DNA of 64,000 nt, taken from positions 110,947-174,946 of the forward strand of contig MNCI01016050.1 in assembly GCA_015680685.1 (NCBI GenBank), in the 5' to 3' direction. The DNA is from Gnetum montanum. Taxonomy: Eukaryota > Streptophyta > Gnetopsida > Gnetales > Gnetaceae. The notes beneath the pieces were generated by a model that searched no databases, was not told the DNA's origin, and worked only from the letters and a program-made list of their open reading frames with translations. Shown one piece after another: positions 11,355 to 23,001 of the stretch. Position numbers and translations under genes: made by a program. The first letter of the stretch is position 1, and each line of letters begins with the position of its first letter.

Positions 11355-12040
11355 CCCTATTCTCTCCTCTGATCTTTCTCCAAATCAATTCTCAGAAACC
11401 CTCCTCGGACTCAAACACACCCACGAACAAAAAAGGGTCCGAGACGCTTAAGCACAGATTTGGAAACACACCTTAAAAAGGAAAGCCCAAACACACAGGC
11501 ACAAACAAAACCGTGCCTGAAACGCTTACCACAGATTTGCGAAAAAACCCAAAATGATAATAATAATACAGGAAAACGAAAAAACAAAAACACACACACA
11601 AAACACTGATCCTATCCAACCAAACCCAAGCCGATCTTCTGGACTTAAAAAGAACAGGGCAGCTTAGCCGGCTTCAGAGAGGCCAGTTTCAAGAATAATA
11701 TAACAGACAAGGCAGGGCTGGGCCATTGCCTGGCTGCCTAGTTATTAATACATCACAAATACTACTCCTACTACTACTAGTACTACTAGTTTACTGGCTG
11801 TGCTGTTGCTGGATTGGCGTGGCCCTGTGGCCGTGTCTGCAAACTGAAAATGAAAGGAATATTAATGTATTAGGCGGCTCTCTCCCTGCATTTTGAGAGC
11901 GTATGCTAGGGCAGGGGAGAGAAGGAAAGAAGAAAGGGCAAAAAAGAGAAGGAAGGGCACCCGTATGTATGTGTGCAGGCTGACAACGGCCCTCCATGAT
12001 CCACAATTTAAGTAGCTATGGCTTTGACACGTCACAGGCC
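11355..12040 (-). promoter_or_regulatory. Probable 5' UTR and promoter of the PYL gene
   Basis: Upstream flank of the PYL start codon, minus strand. It holds a short ATT/CTA-rich tract near 11550-11570 and 11760-11790, and an ACACGTCA element near 12027-12034. The latter has the ACGT core of bZIP/ABRE-like sites. I cannot fix a TATA box or transcription start. The regulatory role is inference from position. Confidence 0.35.
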
Positions 12041-13115
12041 TGATATTTTATTTTTCTTTCATTTTTATTCTATCTTCCTGGTTCTAAAGTCGGCGAATAA
12101 GGTCGCTAGTGACTGGATGCCTATCCTTTCATGCACAAATCATTGCCCACTTGCCGTTTGCCGTTTGCCCTTGCTTGCTTGCTTGCCCGCAGGGCAGTAC
12201 ATTGTATTTCACATTACAGTCCATTGCATGGAATTGCATTATTATAGGTTCAAGTGGCATGAGCATGGACCGTAGGCTTGTATTTGGCAGCGGCAACGAG
12301 AAGGGAGAGGAGCCCAGTGGGAACCTACCCACCCTCATAAAGGTTAGCCACAGTGCCTGCCTCTTGCTTATTGTATTTTATAGATGCTTGGACGTCAACC
12401 ATTCAATGAACCAACCCCAATCCCAATCCCAATCCCCATCCCAAAATTGTTAAAATACGGGCTTGCACCTTTTTGGCTAACATCTAGAAGGACCCCATGT
12501 TTGTGCTTCTGTATTGATTCTCACACATGCTTTGGCCTATTCTTGTAGGTCTATGCCATTGGCCTTCTCTTAGATATACATGTATATATATAGCTTGTTT
12601 CACAAATTGATCAACGATGCAATTGTATGTTGTACTTGGATTTCCAATCTTGTTCTCCGTTTGCATCCATTATAGATTCCACCATTGACAAGTGCGGACC
12701 TTGTCACAAACTTCATTGCTGGCAACCACCCAATAGGACATCTTATGCAAGTTAAGGTTCAATTGCCCTTTGTTTTCTAAATTGGCAGAGGCCATTAACA
12801 ATGACATGGTGTTGGAAGCATGGTACCTTCCATTTTGTGAAAAGCCATTAAGAATGACATTTTTTAAGGGAGAGGGAGATGATGAGGACATCACCTTATC
12901 TTTTTCATGTTTCTTATCCTAAATGTGTTTTATAAGTCTTATGAACGTTTGTTTATTTTTGAAGTTATTTGTGGAGTTGTTTGGATGTATTTTGATCTCT
13001 AAGTAAGCAATTACAATGAGATTGCAACTTACAATTAGTCATAGTGTAAAGTTGTAGGCTACTACAAGTCATACTCAACCCAATTTGTGGAAATTGAAGA
13101 AATTCAAGTTTCCAG
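12041..13115. other. Spacer between the PYL gene and element B1; no gene supported
   Basis: Mixed-composition sequence with small direct repeats such as CTTGCTTGC near 12170-12190 and CCCAATCCC near 12415-12440. Open frames here have no recognisable content. The right edge is the start of the B1 LTR. Confidence 0.6.
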
Positions 13116-13227
13116 TGTGAAACATCGTGAAATTTCGAGACTTCGATGATTCGGCAAAGTCTTGACATCTGAGCGGTGGAAGCACCGAAATTAGTGCACA
13201 TCTCAGCAAGTTTTTGGCTAAGGGCCT

Positions 13228-13478
13228 GCTACGCTACGTAGCTCAGCGTAGTAGACTTCAGGAGGACGGAACACAACAAGGGATGCACAGTGACAACACT
13301 TCAACTTCGCAAGTTCAACATGCTTCAGAATCCTAATTTTTTGCATGTTACGCCACATTATGCTACGCAGCGTAACGCCAGCAGCACAGTTGATGTAGTG
13401 GAAGACAAATCTCTCAACACTAAAGACAAGGGTGGTTACGCTATACTACGCTTCAGAGCATAGCACAGCGTAGTGTTA
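13228..13478. repeat. CTACG palindromes in U3 of the B1 LTR
   Basis: Three imperfect inverted repeats built on GCTACGCTACGTAGCGTAGC, near 13228-13254, 13348-13380 and 13434-13478, about 100 bp apart and upstream of the TATA box. The same motif is amplified in the B2 LTR. Confidence 0.8.
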
Positions 13479-13569
13479 CTAGCTTCGATTGCAACACGTC
13501 AGGTCAACGACATTCTGTGGGCCTAGGACACGGGTCATCTAAACCACGTTCTTCTCCTAACCCTAATCT

Positions 13570-13577
13570 TATAAATA
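13570..13577 (+). promoter_or_regulatory. TATA box of the B1 LTR
   Basis: TATAAATA, followed by ACCCC and, about 30 bases on, AAAGGGTTGG. The B2 LTR has the same order at 48899-48906, which supports this as the element promoter. Confidence 0.7.
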
Positions 13578-14247
13578 CCCCAACGGACAACGCTTAAAGG
13601 GTTGGAAAAATTTTGACAAAAAGTTTGGCGAAAAGACAAGAGGAGTAAGCAATAGAAAGAGCATTGAGGGTGATAGAAAGGAGCTTCTTTTTTGTCAGAG
13701 ATTTCAAGTCAGCAAAACATCTTGCTTCGAGCCTAACTCCCTTGTGCCTAGATTGGCTAGTGAACAAGGTAGATCGGCCTTTGCTTATTTAATCTCTAAA
13801 TAGCTTCTTGTTGGTGGCGAATACTTCGTCCAAACTGGAGTCCTCTTGCAAATCCTGTTGTATTCATCATATTTGTCTATAAGATAAATCCCAGATCTCA
13901 GGATTGTGCATTCTCCAAATTCAATTCATTACACCCTGTTTACATTGATTTTATAGTCATTTTGCATAGTTTACGTCGTTTTCATTGCCTTCAAGATCTG
14001 ATCTTGGAGCAGATCTTGTTTTCTCGTCAATCGATATTATATTCCCATATTAGATCGTCACCTCATTACACAATTGTTAATGAGTTTACTGACTAAGTAA
14101 GTCCCTGTCTGATCAACAAGACCGTTCAGGGCACCTCGGATTCGTTTTCTCCAGCACGACTCTCACACGGATCCGGGGTTGGAACTGTGTATACAGAAAT
14201 CCTCTCGGTGTTTCCAGCAACCGACATTTTCCATCGTTACAGTTTTC

Positions 14248-14264
14248 TGGTGCTAGAAGGAGGG
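14248..14264 (+). other. Primer-binding site of element B1
   Basis: TGGTGCTAGAAGGAGGG just inside the LTR. The B2 copy reads TGGCGCTAGAAGGAGGG. The site would pair with a tRNA ending CTAGCGCCA. I cannot name that tRNA with certainty. Confidence 0.6.
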
Positions 14265-14496
14265 CCTGAACCTCCGATCTGTGTTTTATGAGTAGTCCTG
14301 TAAGCTGTCTATACCCATTATTGACTAACGTAAATGTGATACCCTTGTGGTTGTTTACGTGATTGTGTGGTACAGATCGGTCGCTCCAACGATTCCTCTG
14401 GAATCCAGCAGGATAGAAAGCCCACATTTGCCTTTAGCCTCCTTTTACCTTTGTGATCTTTATCCTCCTTATCATTGCCTTCTAACTGCATAGAGA

Positions 14497-17400
14497 ATGG
14501 CTGCGACAACTACCGCCATTCCCACAGCTAGTCTCGAAACTCCCTTGACAACGTAGGCTATGCTCGCTGCTATCAAGCCACCGACCAACCCAATGCAGCT
14601 ACGCTAGTCCCTCAAGATTCAAAACAAAGAGCCCGAGGGACACGTTTAGCAAATGGAACATTACAACTTTTTTTGTGCCAAACTTATGGCGAATCTTCCC
14701 ATGTACCCACAAGAACTCGAAGAGAAACGCGAATACGAATTCATCTATTGTAACGGGAAGGAATTCGTTCCTTCACTTAACGCTTCCATACCCCTTACGG
14801 ACTGACAACAATGGATGTTGGATCAACTGTTAATGGCCAGGGCATCAACGAAACAACGAGACGTGGTGTTCCATGATGAAGCGTTCCACGATGGGCAGAA
14901 GGACCTAGATGCCCACTCCGAGGGAGGCAGTCATACTAGCTTTGTTATGGCTATTCCCTCCACAACGTCCCCTACAAATCCGCTTTTTATGGTCACTACG
15001 TTGTTATCGTTGTCTACCGTCGATCGCGTTGTGCATGTGTTACATCGACATTTCTTCTCTCTAGCTCCCTTTCCGGATGTCATCCCTTCACAGACCATTC
15101 TTCCACAGTCACAGTTAGCCAACCCATTGCATCGTGTACCTACACCTACGTTACCATATGTACATGTGGTACCCACTTCGCAATTACACACCACACCTGC
15201 ATTCATCCCAGCTCTTGTTGCCGCTCCACCATCAACGGCAGGACCTATCCCTACCGCATGGTGGGCTTCAAATATGTCACCCCCCATTGTACAGCCTACA
15301 CAAATGTCTCATCTTCCTCATCATCAACACCAGTTCTCGCAAGTAATAAACCCGAATACATGGTCATTGTCTATGCCACCTACTATGCAAACATCGTATC
15401 TTGTGGCACAATCGATGGTTGTCGCTCCACCTGCACCACCTACCGGGTGGTGGACGACATAGGCAGCACTGCTCGTAGGGACAATTCCAACGGCATCGCC
15501 TATAGGGCATGCCACTGCCCCTATCTCGCCACCAATCGTGGCTCCACCTGCTATTCCACAACCAACCTCTATGTCTTTGGGTCTAGATCAAGCCTTCCAA
15601 CTTATTCAAACCCTTACCAAGGAGGTTAAACGCCCCAAGGCTGCTGGTTCTGACACAATACAGGTCATAGATTTCTACCATGATGATCCTATCGGTCCGG
15701 CAGTACCCATCTTGTCATTACCTCTTGGGATGCCACTTCCCCATTTCACAAAATACAATGGGGAAAGCGATTGCAACGCCCATCTAGTTACCTTCAAGTC
15801 AGAGTCATTGTTGCTGCAACAATGGCCACATACCATTATCTGTGTTTTTGCTATGTCCCTAACAGGTAAAGCTTTAGATTGGTATCGTGCACTTCCACGT
15901 TCTTCCATCTCAACCTTGGAAGAGCTGCTGACTCAGTTCGTGACTCGTTTCAAATACAATCTGAAACCAGAGGTCACGCCGGACTAGTTAATGGGAGTTA
16001 AGCAAGATCTGCTTGAGCTAGTCCAAAAGTTTATATAGCAATGGAGCGCCACCTTGAATGAAATCTGTGAACCTATCACATAGGCCCATCTATTGGCAAT
16101 CTTCAAGGGGGCAGTTAATGACTTTATTAAGTCTAAATTGTATTACCTTGCTCCCCGCTCCCTTAGCCAAGCCTTTGCTCAGACTAAGAGCATTCAAGAC
16201 ACAGTAGAGGCTAGCCAAGACCCAGCGTATGTGGTCTATAAAAATGCCCACAACAAGATCAAAGACAAGAGCAAGGCTACGGCAACAATGGTAGCAGCCG
16301 TGGCTGAAGAGGCCAAAAGAAAAAATAACAACAAAAAGGCAGCCAAGGCACCTGCTGAAGCGACGGCTAGCTCAAACAGTGCCGATCAAGAAGCATCATT
16401 GGCCCTTGAGGCGTCCCCTCAGCTAAAGCCTAATTTTGAGTGTAAGGACTGCTCAAAATACATGACCCTACCCGTAAAGCCTTCAGAACTTCTGAAGCAA
16501 CTGTTGGGAACTGGTCACATTCAACACAAGAAGGTGTCCGAGGAGGCTCTGAAGCACCACAGGCAGCATTGTGAGCTACTCAAGAATCTCTACTTGGCCC
16601 TGCCTAATGAACCACCAGTCCCCAGGAACTTCAGGTTGGACCATTTTTACAACTACCACCAACTGTGTGGTCATGACACGGTTACTGTTGGGCATTGAAA
16701 GATGACATTCAACACATGATCGACCAAGGTAACCTGATCCTTGATAGCAGTAGTCTAGTTTGCCCAGAAAACTAGTATATGCACTTGTACCAAGACCTGT
16801 TAAATGCAAATAACGCAGGGTACACTATCAACGTGGTGGGTGCGGAAGGCAACGACCAGGCATAGTCGAAGCAACCCTTTGTGTTGCGCGTGCCTCCTCA
16901 CCCACCTCAGACGAAAAACCCATCAACGTTGATGGGCACGGCGTAGTAGCAACCTTTTGTCCTCTAAGTTCCACCTTGGACATCTGCTTCGTGGTCGAGT
17001 GTCGTTAAAGCCATAGCCCAGCCCGTGTCCACACCTAAGGTACCCTTTTTCGTTAGGGTGCCAAAGTTATGAGTTGCTCCTACTACGTCGGGGAAAACAT
17101 CTAAGTCAACGTCCCAAATTCAACTTACAATGAGAAGAGAAGGGCGTATTATAGATAAAGTAGTTGAGGACCGTGTTACGCTTGGATTTCCTAAGCCTAC
17201 CCCTCTGGCCTCAGTGCCCTTGACTCTGTCTCCCCCTAAAAGGGACAACATTACGCATATGCGACCATCTTGTCCTTGCCCATGAAAACACAATCCTCAA
17301 CTAGAAACCGTTCTTCCCTAAGAGATTTGTCTCCTGGGACAAATGTAAGAAGAGAAGGGCAACAAAGAACCAGACTGTGGGCATAATCTCCTTGACGCTT
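14497..17400 (+). pseudogene. Gag of element B1, Tat type, broken
   Basis: Particle-forming protein. The likely start is the ATG at 14497. Parts in order: an N-terminal block with YNFFCAKLMANLP and YCNGKEFVP (14660-14790), a long proline/threonine-rich spacer with PPTGWW (14815-15640), the capsid-like core with DFYHDDP, LPLGMPLPHF, KYNGESD and GKALDWY (15660-16210), a basic A/K-rich linker (16240-16400), and a zinc-binding end with NYHQLCGHDT (16650-16690). At the last point a frameshift separates it from LKDDIQHMIDQG. At least six in-frame stops are present. The spacer shows long open frames on the opposite strand, which are shadows. Confidence 0.78.
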
Positions 17401-18285
17401 TTACGCAAGTTAAGTAGGCTCTCAAATAGAAAAATACAACACTGAGCCTGTATGACTTGCTGATGACATCCCAAAAGCATCGTGAAGCCATGGTTCACAT
17501 GCTAACATCCATACCTGTGGACGAAAGCTTGCCAATAGATGAAGAAGCAATCCATTCGATCATGCTCCCCCCTGCTACTAAACAACCATGACCTTCTCAA
17601 CTAACATTTCATGACGAGTTCATTAAGGATGATCCAGAAAAGGATTAGGTGACAATAGGGCCCATATTCATCACTATCCGGGTTGACCAATATAGGATCT
17701 AGAGAGTACACGTAGATGATAGGGCTACTACTAATGTCATTCCATTTCCCATAGTGGACAAACTGGGTTTGATCGACCAGATCAATCCCACGATAATGTC
17801 ATGTTTGAAGTCATTTAACGGGGCACAAGTGCAAGTTAAGGGAACTGTGTAGATCAAGTTTGTAGCAGGGGATCAATTCCCCACAAACGTAGTGTTCATC
17901 ATTGTCAAGGAGATGCCTGGCTTCAACCTAATTTTAGGGAGGTCTTGATTGGCTTAGTTGAGGATCGTCTCATCACCCATTCACCAAGAGATCCACTGGC
18001 CCTATGCGGGAGGGGAAGTGATCATCCACAGTGATAAGATGACTCCTTAGGTTGTTGACAACATGGAAATGGAGCAAGGTTCAGAGGTTGAAATCCCCGA
18101 AGATCAAACCCCTGTTCCAAATGTTGAATAGGCCAACACAGTGGCCAATGAAAGCTTGACTTGGGTTGAATTACCCTTTTAGGGAGGGGATGATGGCATA
18201 GAGGAGTGTTGTAACAAGCCTCCTTGTCTATACGCGTCGCCAAACTTAAAAATGATCAAGAAGTAGTTGCGGAATTAACAAACAA
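17401..18285 (+). pseudogene. Retropepsin-like protease region of element B1
   Basis: Aspartic protease domain of the Gag-Pro polyprotein. The active-site segment is VHVDDRATTNVIPFPIVDKLGL, shown here as VHVDDRA at 17706-17726 plus the following NVIPF. The second conserved strand is FNLILGRS near 17925-17945. B2 reads VDDGA at the same place, so the arginine is a private change and the D-D-G-A form was probably ancestral; most retropepsins have D-S/T-G-A. Stops occur within the domain. An acidic tail with VEIPEDQTPVP follows to 18285. Confidence 0.72.
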
Positions 18286-18390
18286 ATACGCTAGCATAGC
18301 ATGTTACATTAGTTCACATTGCCTACTGTTACACTATTTACATTCTTTATCATTTCATATTACATCATCTACTGTTACGTTGCCTCACTC

Positions 18391-18540
18391 TAGTGGCCCG
18401 AAATGGCCTTAAACTAGTTACGGCCCACTACGACCTAAAATTGGTAATATTGTTTATTCTTTCCCATGTGTAATTCTAGCCCGAAATGGCCTTAAACTAT
18501 TGTTGGCCCGTAGTGGCCTAAAACGTGTAACTTTGTCAAC
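18391..18540. repeat. Hairpin-repeat array (i) of B1, between protease and antisense gene
   Basis: Copies of a unit with GGCC, six bases, GGCC, then TTAAACTA or TAAAAC. Clear stems are at 18395-18408 (GGCC/GGCC, loop CGAAAT) and near 18506-18519 (loop CGTAGT). It lies just beyond the last exon of the antisense gene. The equivalent B2 array is at 53745-53910. Confidence 0.75.
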
Positions 18541-18710
18541 GAAACAGAATTAAAATCTTTTTTTCACAAACAAAATTAACTGACTTCAAAATATAATAAT
18601 ATATTCTTTATTACCTTTCATTACAACAAAAATTTACTTCTGTAGTTTACAAATCCATCACATAAAGGAAAAAACAAAATCCTTCACCAGAACCACTATG
18701 CTACACATTC

Positions 18711-18859
18711 CCCTTGCTACCACTACCATCTGCTTCACCCAGCCCGACATCCACCTCATAAGGATCTTCCTCATGAAGGTCTTCTGCGGGTGGATCCTTT
18801 TTATGGGGGTGATCCTCTCTGCGAGGCTCCCCCTCGTGGAGATCCTCTTCGTGCCGATC
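18711..18859 (-). pseudogene. B1 antisense gene, last exon: acidic tail
   Basis: After acceptor AATTATAG comes an uninterrupted frame rich in Asp, Glu and His (HEEDLHEGEP, AEDLHEEDPYE, GEADGSGS) to TAG at 18711-18713. B2 has an equally acidic last exon (54066-54206) with little residue identity. The acidic character is kept, while the sequence is not. Confidence 0.6.
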
Positions 18860-18941
18860 CTATAATTTGATGTGAGACAAACGTTAACATCCTAGTAAAA
18901 ATTACGTGTAAGAGAAAAAATACAACAGTTGCACAGCTTAC

Positions 18942-19762
18942 CTATGATGGTCCTACGTTGGCCGCAAAAGGAATTTGTTCCAGGCCGACTAACAAGCGTC
19001 GCATGATCTCATCCTCAATGAGCTCTACCCAAACACCATCTCCTAGATCAGTTCCAGCTTTGACCTTCCCCTTTTCTACAAGAGTCCACCGAGGCGACTT
19101 AGGAAAAAAGGAAGGGACAGTGGTCTCCTCGCCCGGGAGGGTCATCTCTCTCTTAGGGGAGGCACTCACTGTCACTTGTTTCTGGAAATTTTCATATGCG
19201 CTAGAAGCACCGATGACATCGAGGAACAGCGAGAGGGACCGCGCTTCAAATGCAGAATCTCTGTAATGTCGATGGTAGGTAGCACATTCCTGCTTATACA
19301 TGTGTTTATGATTTTTTTGTGCCTGCTCCCATGCCTGGACCCTTGCGCTAAAGTCCTTCTAGTCTTGGTTTTTCTGGGCTAGGAGATCCATTTGCATTCA
19401 TTGCTCAATGAGCTCATAGCTAGCTTGGACATTGTTCCTAACGATCGTCCAATAGCGGGTGTAGTCAACCATAGCCATCCATCAATTCTCTTCATTGGTA
19501 TCCCGAGCTTGCAAAAACTCATTCCTGGACTCAAGGTCCTCCACCTTGGTAGCAAGGGCGATTTTCTCTTTTTCCACTTTCTGCAGCCTCTTCCAGAGGT
19601 CTTCGTTGACATTCTGACTTTCCCATAGAGAACGAGATGAGCGCAACGCACATTTACGCATCTCATCGTAAAGGTGGCATGGTACTTCAGTCACCTTTGG
19701 TGAGGGTTCAAGGGTGGCGTCTACGTCGACGGGCTCTTTGGGAACCCATTTGAGGCGAGATG
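18942..19762 (-). pseudogene. B1 antisense gene, coiled-coil exon
   Basis: Begins after acceptor GTGTTACAG with ASRLKWVPKEP, then CALRSSRSLWESQNV, then a heptad-like stretch (LWKRLQKVEKEKIALATKVE, continuing LESRNEFLQA), then HKHMYKQECATYH, and ends IEDEIMRRLLVGLEQIP before donor GTAAGC. The length leaves one continuous phase, though three stops fall in it. A coiled coil would allow self-association; this is inference from composition. B2 equivalent: 54296-55109. Confidence 0.6.
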
Positions 19763-19846
19763 CTGTAACACGAAAATAACAGTTAGACGCAACAAGATGA
19801 CACAATGTGAAAATTCAACAATCACTACATAACAACAGTGATGTAT

Positions 19847-19987
19847 TGATCTTAGGATCATTTCGCTCCAAGCAATTGATCATATCATTGACAATTGCCT
19901 CCATGAAGGAAAATTTGTTAGGGGCCTCAGCCCAACATTGAGTAGGGGTTGCTGATGAAAGTAAGCCACTGTTATCAGAAGTGCCTT
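19847..19987 (-). pseudogene. B1 antisense gene, short exon before the coiled coil
   Basis: 141 nt starting after acceptor TTTGCATAG with GTSDNSG, and containing NKFSFMEAIVNDMINCLE. B2 has DKLTFMQGIIDDMISRLR at the same place. Its phases fit the neighbouring exons. The downstream donor is decayed in both copies. Confidence 0.55.
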
Positions 19988-20067
19988 CTATGCAAACAAA
20001 ATGAGTCAAACATAATACAGTAGACAAAGGAAAAATTTGATACACTACAATAACACAAAGCTTCTAT

Positions 20068-20345
20068 CTATTAAACCCTCAAGGATAATAGTGGGAGGGT
20101 TACCCATTGGAGAAAGGTCAAATAAGCGGTTGAACTCACTAGTGACAAACCGCTCTTCCCTTTCAGGCACATCCTCCTTTTCTAGCCTATCCAAAAGGGT
20201 TGCGTCATCTCCTACGCTCGTCTTCCCTTCAGGCATAGGAGCCTATGTACTACCCGCATTGTCAACAAGGGCCTTTTTTCCAAAACTAGGGCCCCTTCCC
20301 CACGTCGTACAACTATGGCCCCTGTTTCAAGGGTCAATCCCTCCA
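20068..20345 (-). pseudogene. B1 antisense gene, charged middle exon
   Basis: A basic start (RKRGKD) after a possible acceptor near 20346, then a charged segment with LEKEDVPEREER and EFNRLFDLSPMGNP. The last block matches EFDNLFDNALMGNP in B2. The exon end falls at 20068, where B2 has a GT donor and B1 has AT. A frame change occurs near 20236. Confidence 0.5.
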
Positions 20346-20459
20346 CATCTTTCCCTCTTTTTCTAGATCGCATCACAATAGCAAACCTTTACTCATTTCA
20401 CATGAGCGCTATGCAACGAAATGATGTTTATATGTAGCGTAATATACACAAACTAATCA

Positions 20460-21525
20460 CACACTACTCTACTTACCAGCCAGGGGATGGCTCTTGTGAA
20501 ACTTAATACGCAGTTTCCTCCCCTCTTCACCAGTCGGGCTGAGAGACTCCACAGTAGAACGATGCTTTTTCCACTAAATTGATGAGGCTACTATCTCTGC
20601 GGCTAGGTGCTTCCCCCTCGATGCACTATTGGTGTTATAAGGAGGCGCTCCACCCACGCTATCTCGGCCCTGGAGGAGAGGTGCCACCCGTTCCTTAGTC
20701 GTCATTGAAAATGACTCCCCAATACCTTTAGGAGGATCTTGGGATTGGATGGTGTAGAAGACCTGGGAAATCCATGACTTGGAGATCTAGTTATGATCCT
20801 ACTGAACCTAGACCCCATCCTTGTGAACCACCAGGAATTTGGTAAAACGCTGTAGGCAAGCTATGAAGAAGGCAAAATGCACGTTGAAATGGGACTTAAG
20901 CTTCTTTTGAAGCTTGATCATTTCATCTTGCAAGCCTTCAACAAGGTGCTTGGCCCAGTTGTATCATGTCCCCTCTTCCATAACCTCCCGCATGATCCAA
21001 GACTACATTATTTCAAGAATTTTTCCTTGTGAGAGTAACTTGGGGAAGGCATGAGCATGGAAGAGGAGGTAGATTGTGCTAGCCACCTCTAGCTAGATCT
21101 TCTTAGCGTAGATGCCTTTTGGCTCTTTCTTAGCCCCTAGCCACTCTTCCATGTCCTTCTGATGTTTAGAGCTCCTTTTTTATCTCTCTTCCATGGGGAG
21201 GCCTTCGAAAGGAATGTCGAAAAATTCAGCGAATAGTTGAGCATTAATATCAAAACTCACACGCACGTTACACACGCGTGTGTGAAAACGCTTGGCTTGT
21301 TCACTAAAAGAGTCAACTAGGGCCAACATTTTTACTATCGAGACATTGAGGTCACATCTAGAAATAGCTCCATCAATCCAGCTTCTCGGAGGTTATTGGT
21401 TATGGTAGCTGGGGCCACTCCATGGCAAAGCCAACGTTGCGCCTCATTTATATCACCATAACAAAAAAAGATGGTGGCTGCGTCATGCATAGAGGCTATC
21501 ACTGTGGCCTCCCATGATTCTTCAA
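20460..21525 (-). pseudogene. B1 antisense gene, exon 4 region: unrecognised domain
   Basis: Begins after acceptor GTCTATAG with EESWEATVIAS, continues QRWLCHGVAP and LREAGLM, then the frame changes near 21345 to MLALVDSFSEQ and FHTRVCNV. After that come HAHAFPKLL, VMEEGT.YNWAKHL, HFNVHFAFFIACLQRF and DPPKGIGESFSMTTKER. I do not recognise the domain. Stops interrupt it many times. B2 at 56007-57093 carries the same blocks in the same order with fewer stops. The left limit is approximate. Confidence 0.6.
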
Positions 21526-21635
21526 CTATAGACACAAAAAAAAAAGATTATACAAAACAAAAAGAAAACAATAAAATCATAAACACTATTTTCATACCCT
21601 AGGGTCACACAGGTGATCAGTGTAGCATAACTTAT

Positions 21636-21910
21636 TGTGTTTAAAAGGTAAAGGAAATGGTGGGTATTTGACTTACACATCTTCAATGGTGATGGGATGG
21701 TCCAAAGTCCACTCCCTATCTAGCCATCTAGAGTCTTTACATTTGACAAAAAATTTAGCATACTGGATAGGGTAATGTTGGATTTCAAACCCTAGTTGTC
21801 CAAGGACACCAGCACGCATGTTGCTGATGGAAGTAAATTCCTTTATGGCTGTTTCGATCATGGATAACACGTCCGTATCACCTTGGAGACCGCCTTCATC
21901 GATAAAAAAC
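21636..21910 (-). pseudogene. B1 antisense gene, exon 3
   Basis: 275 nt, as in B2. It begins FFIDEGG, then GDTDVLSMI, SNMRAGVLGQ, KDSRWLDREW and PITIEDV. GD.(D/R)VL...(N)M/V is reminiscent of the segment after the last HAD motif in plant FCP1-like proteins. Acceptor CATAG is intact and donor ATAAGT has lost its G. One TAA interrupts the last part. Confidence 0.65.
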
Positions 21911-21996
21911 CTATGCCACAGGAGACAAAAAACTGTTTACATCTAACACAAAATTAGATAGCAGTTAACCAATCATAGCGCCTTGACAACACTTAG

Positions 21997-22446
21997 CCAT
22001 CGGCATAATACACGGTGCCAGGTTGGTTCTAAAAATAGGTGATGAGATGACGAGCTACGAACAACGTGTTGTAGGTGTGATAACAATTAAACCTGGGCAT
22101 CTCCCAGATCTAGCATAAGTGCCTCAAACCCTTGACATGTTGTTCACGATCCCTCCCACCTACGGCCTCAATTGATCCGTCCACCAGAAACGTTAAGATG
22201 CTCTGTGTCGATCCAACCAGCAGCGTTTCCAGAATGGCACTGGCCGTCTCGGCCGACAGATGTGACCAAACAATTACACTAATGTTACGCAACAAAAATT
22301 GCAAGAACTCTCGTGCACTCGTCCGGAACCACACCGCCTCTTCCCCTACACGAGCATGGGGAGGAGGAATGTTGGCCACAGGGACATTTATACAACATAG
22401 AACACCCACAATGTCCAAAACGATCAAGACAGGCTTTAGTGTGATC
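21997..22446 (-). pseudogene. B1 antisense gene, exon 2: FCP1/NIF (HAD)-like domain
   Basis: Exactly 450 nt, as in B2. It begins in phase with ITLKPVLIVLDIVGVLCC, matching HAD motif I (hhhhDxDG) except that the second Asp is Val. Motif II follows as FLQFLLRNISVIVWSHL, with the expected Ser. Motif III fits HVKGLRHL with its Lys. The motif IV region reads YNTLFVARH, where FCP1 proteins have two Asp (LxVDDSP), then NQPGTVYYAD like the NP.xT.(I/V)xxP segment. The family match is from memory of NLI-interacting-factor/CTD phosphatases. Two in-frame TAG codons are present and the donor is CTAAGT instead of GT. With the motif IV pair missing in both copies, phosphatase activity is unlikely. Confidence 0.65.
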
Positions 22447-23001
22447 CTTTACGATAAAACATATTACCATTAGAAAATAGTTTAGACATGTTAACAACAC
22501 CAAAAAAAATCGAAAAAAGCTCACAAGAATCTGTAACGCAATACTAAGGTTATCGCTGCCTTGACTCCCAGAAAATCGAACGTCACGCTAAAAATGCATT
22601 ACTAAAATTGCCCAAAACCTTACGACGGTGCAAGGTTTGTCTATGACAATGGCGATAAAGGTAATACAACATATTATCCTAGCATAACATGCGACCATTA
22701 TGAGCAAGACAACGGAACCCCGCTTGCACTATGCAATAGTATAACACCTAGACTCTTGACTAGTTACGTGTTGTGTTTGTACAACATTACCCACAATCAC
22801 CCAAACCCTTGCAATGGTGCAAAGTTTGTCTTTGTCAACAGCAATAGGGGTAATGTTACAAACCTCCATAGCGTAACTATCATAGGCAAGTATCGACACC
22901 CAACATAGTGCACATTTTTGAAACAAATACAAATGACGGCACAATGACAATGAAAATAACCCAACACATGTAGCACACAAGGAAGGTGAAGAATGACTTA
23001 C

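Larger units (their letters stand above)
13116..14241 (+). repeat. 5' LTR of element B1
   Basis: Begins TGTGAAACATCG and ends CGTTACA, six bases before the PBS. It aligns with the B2 LTR (47794-49511) at both ends and around the TATA box. The last few bases of the right end are inferred. U3 contains three CTACG-type palindromes. Confidence 0.75.

Noticed and set aside
14931-15561. Long open frames on both strands in the gag spacer of B1
   Set aside because: Shadows of the proline/threonine-rich gag frame; compositional bias keeps other frames open.
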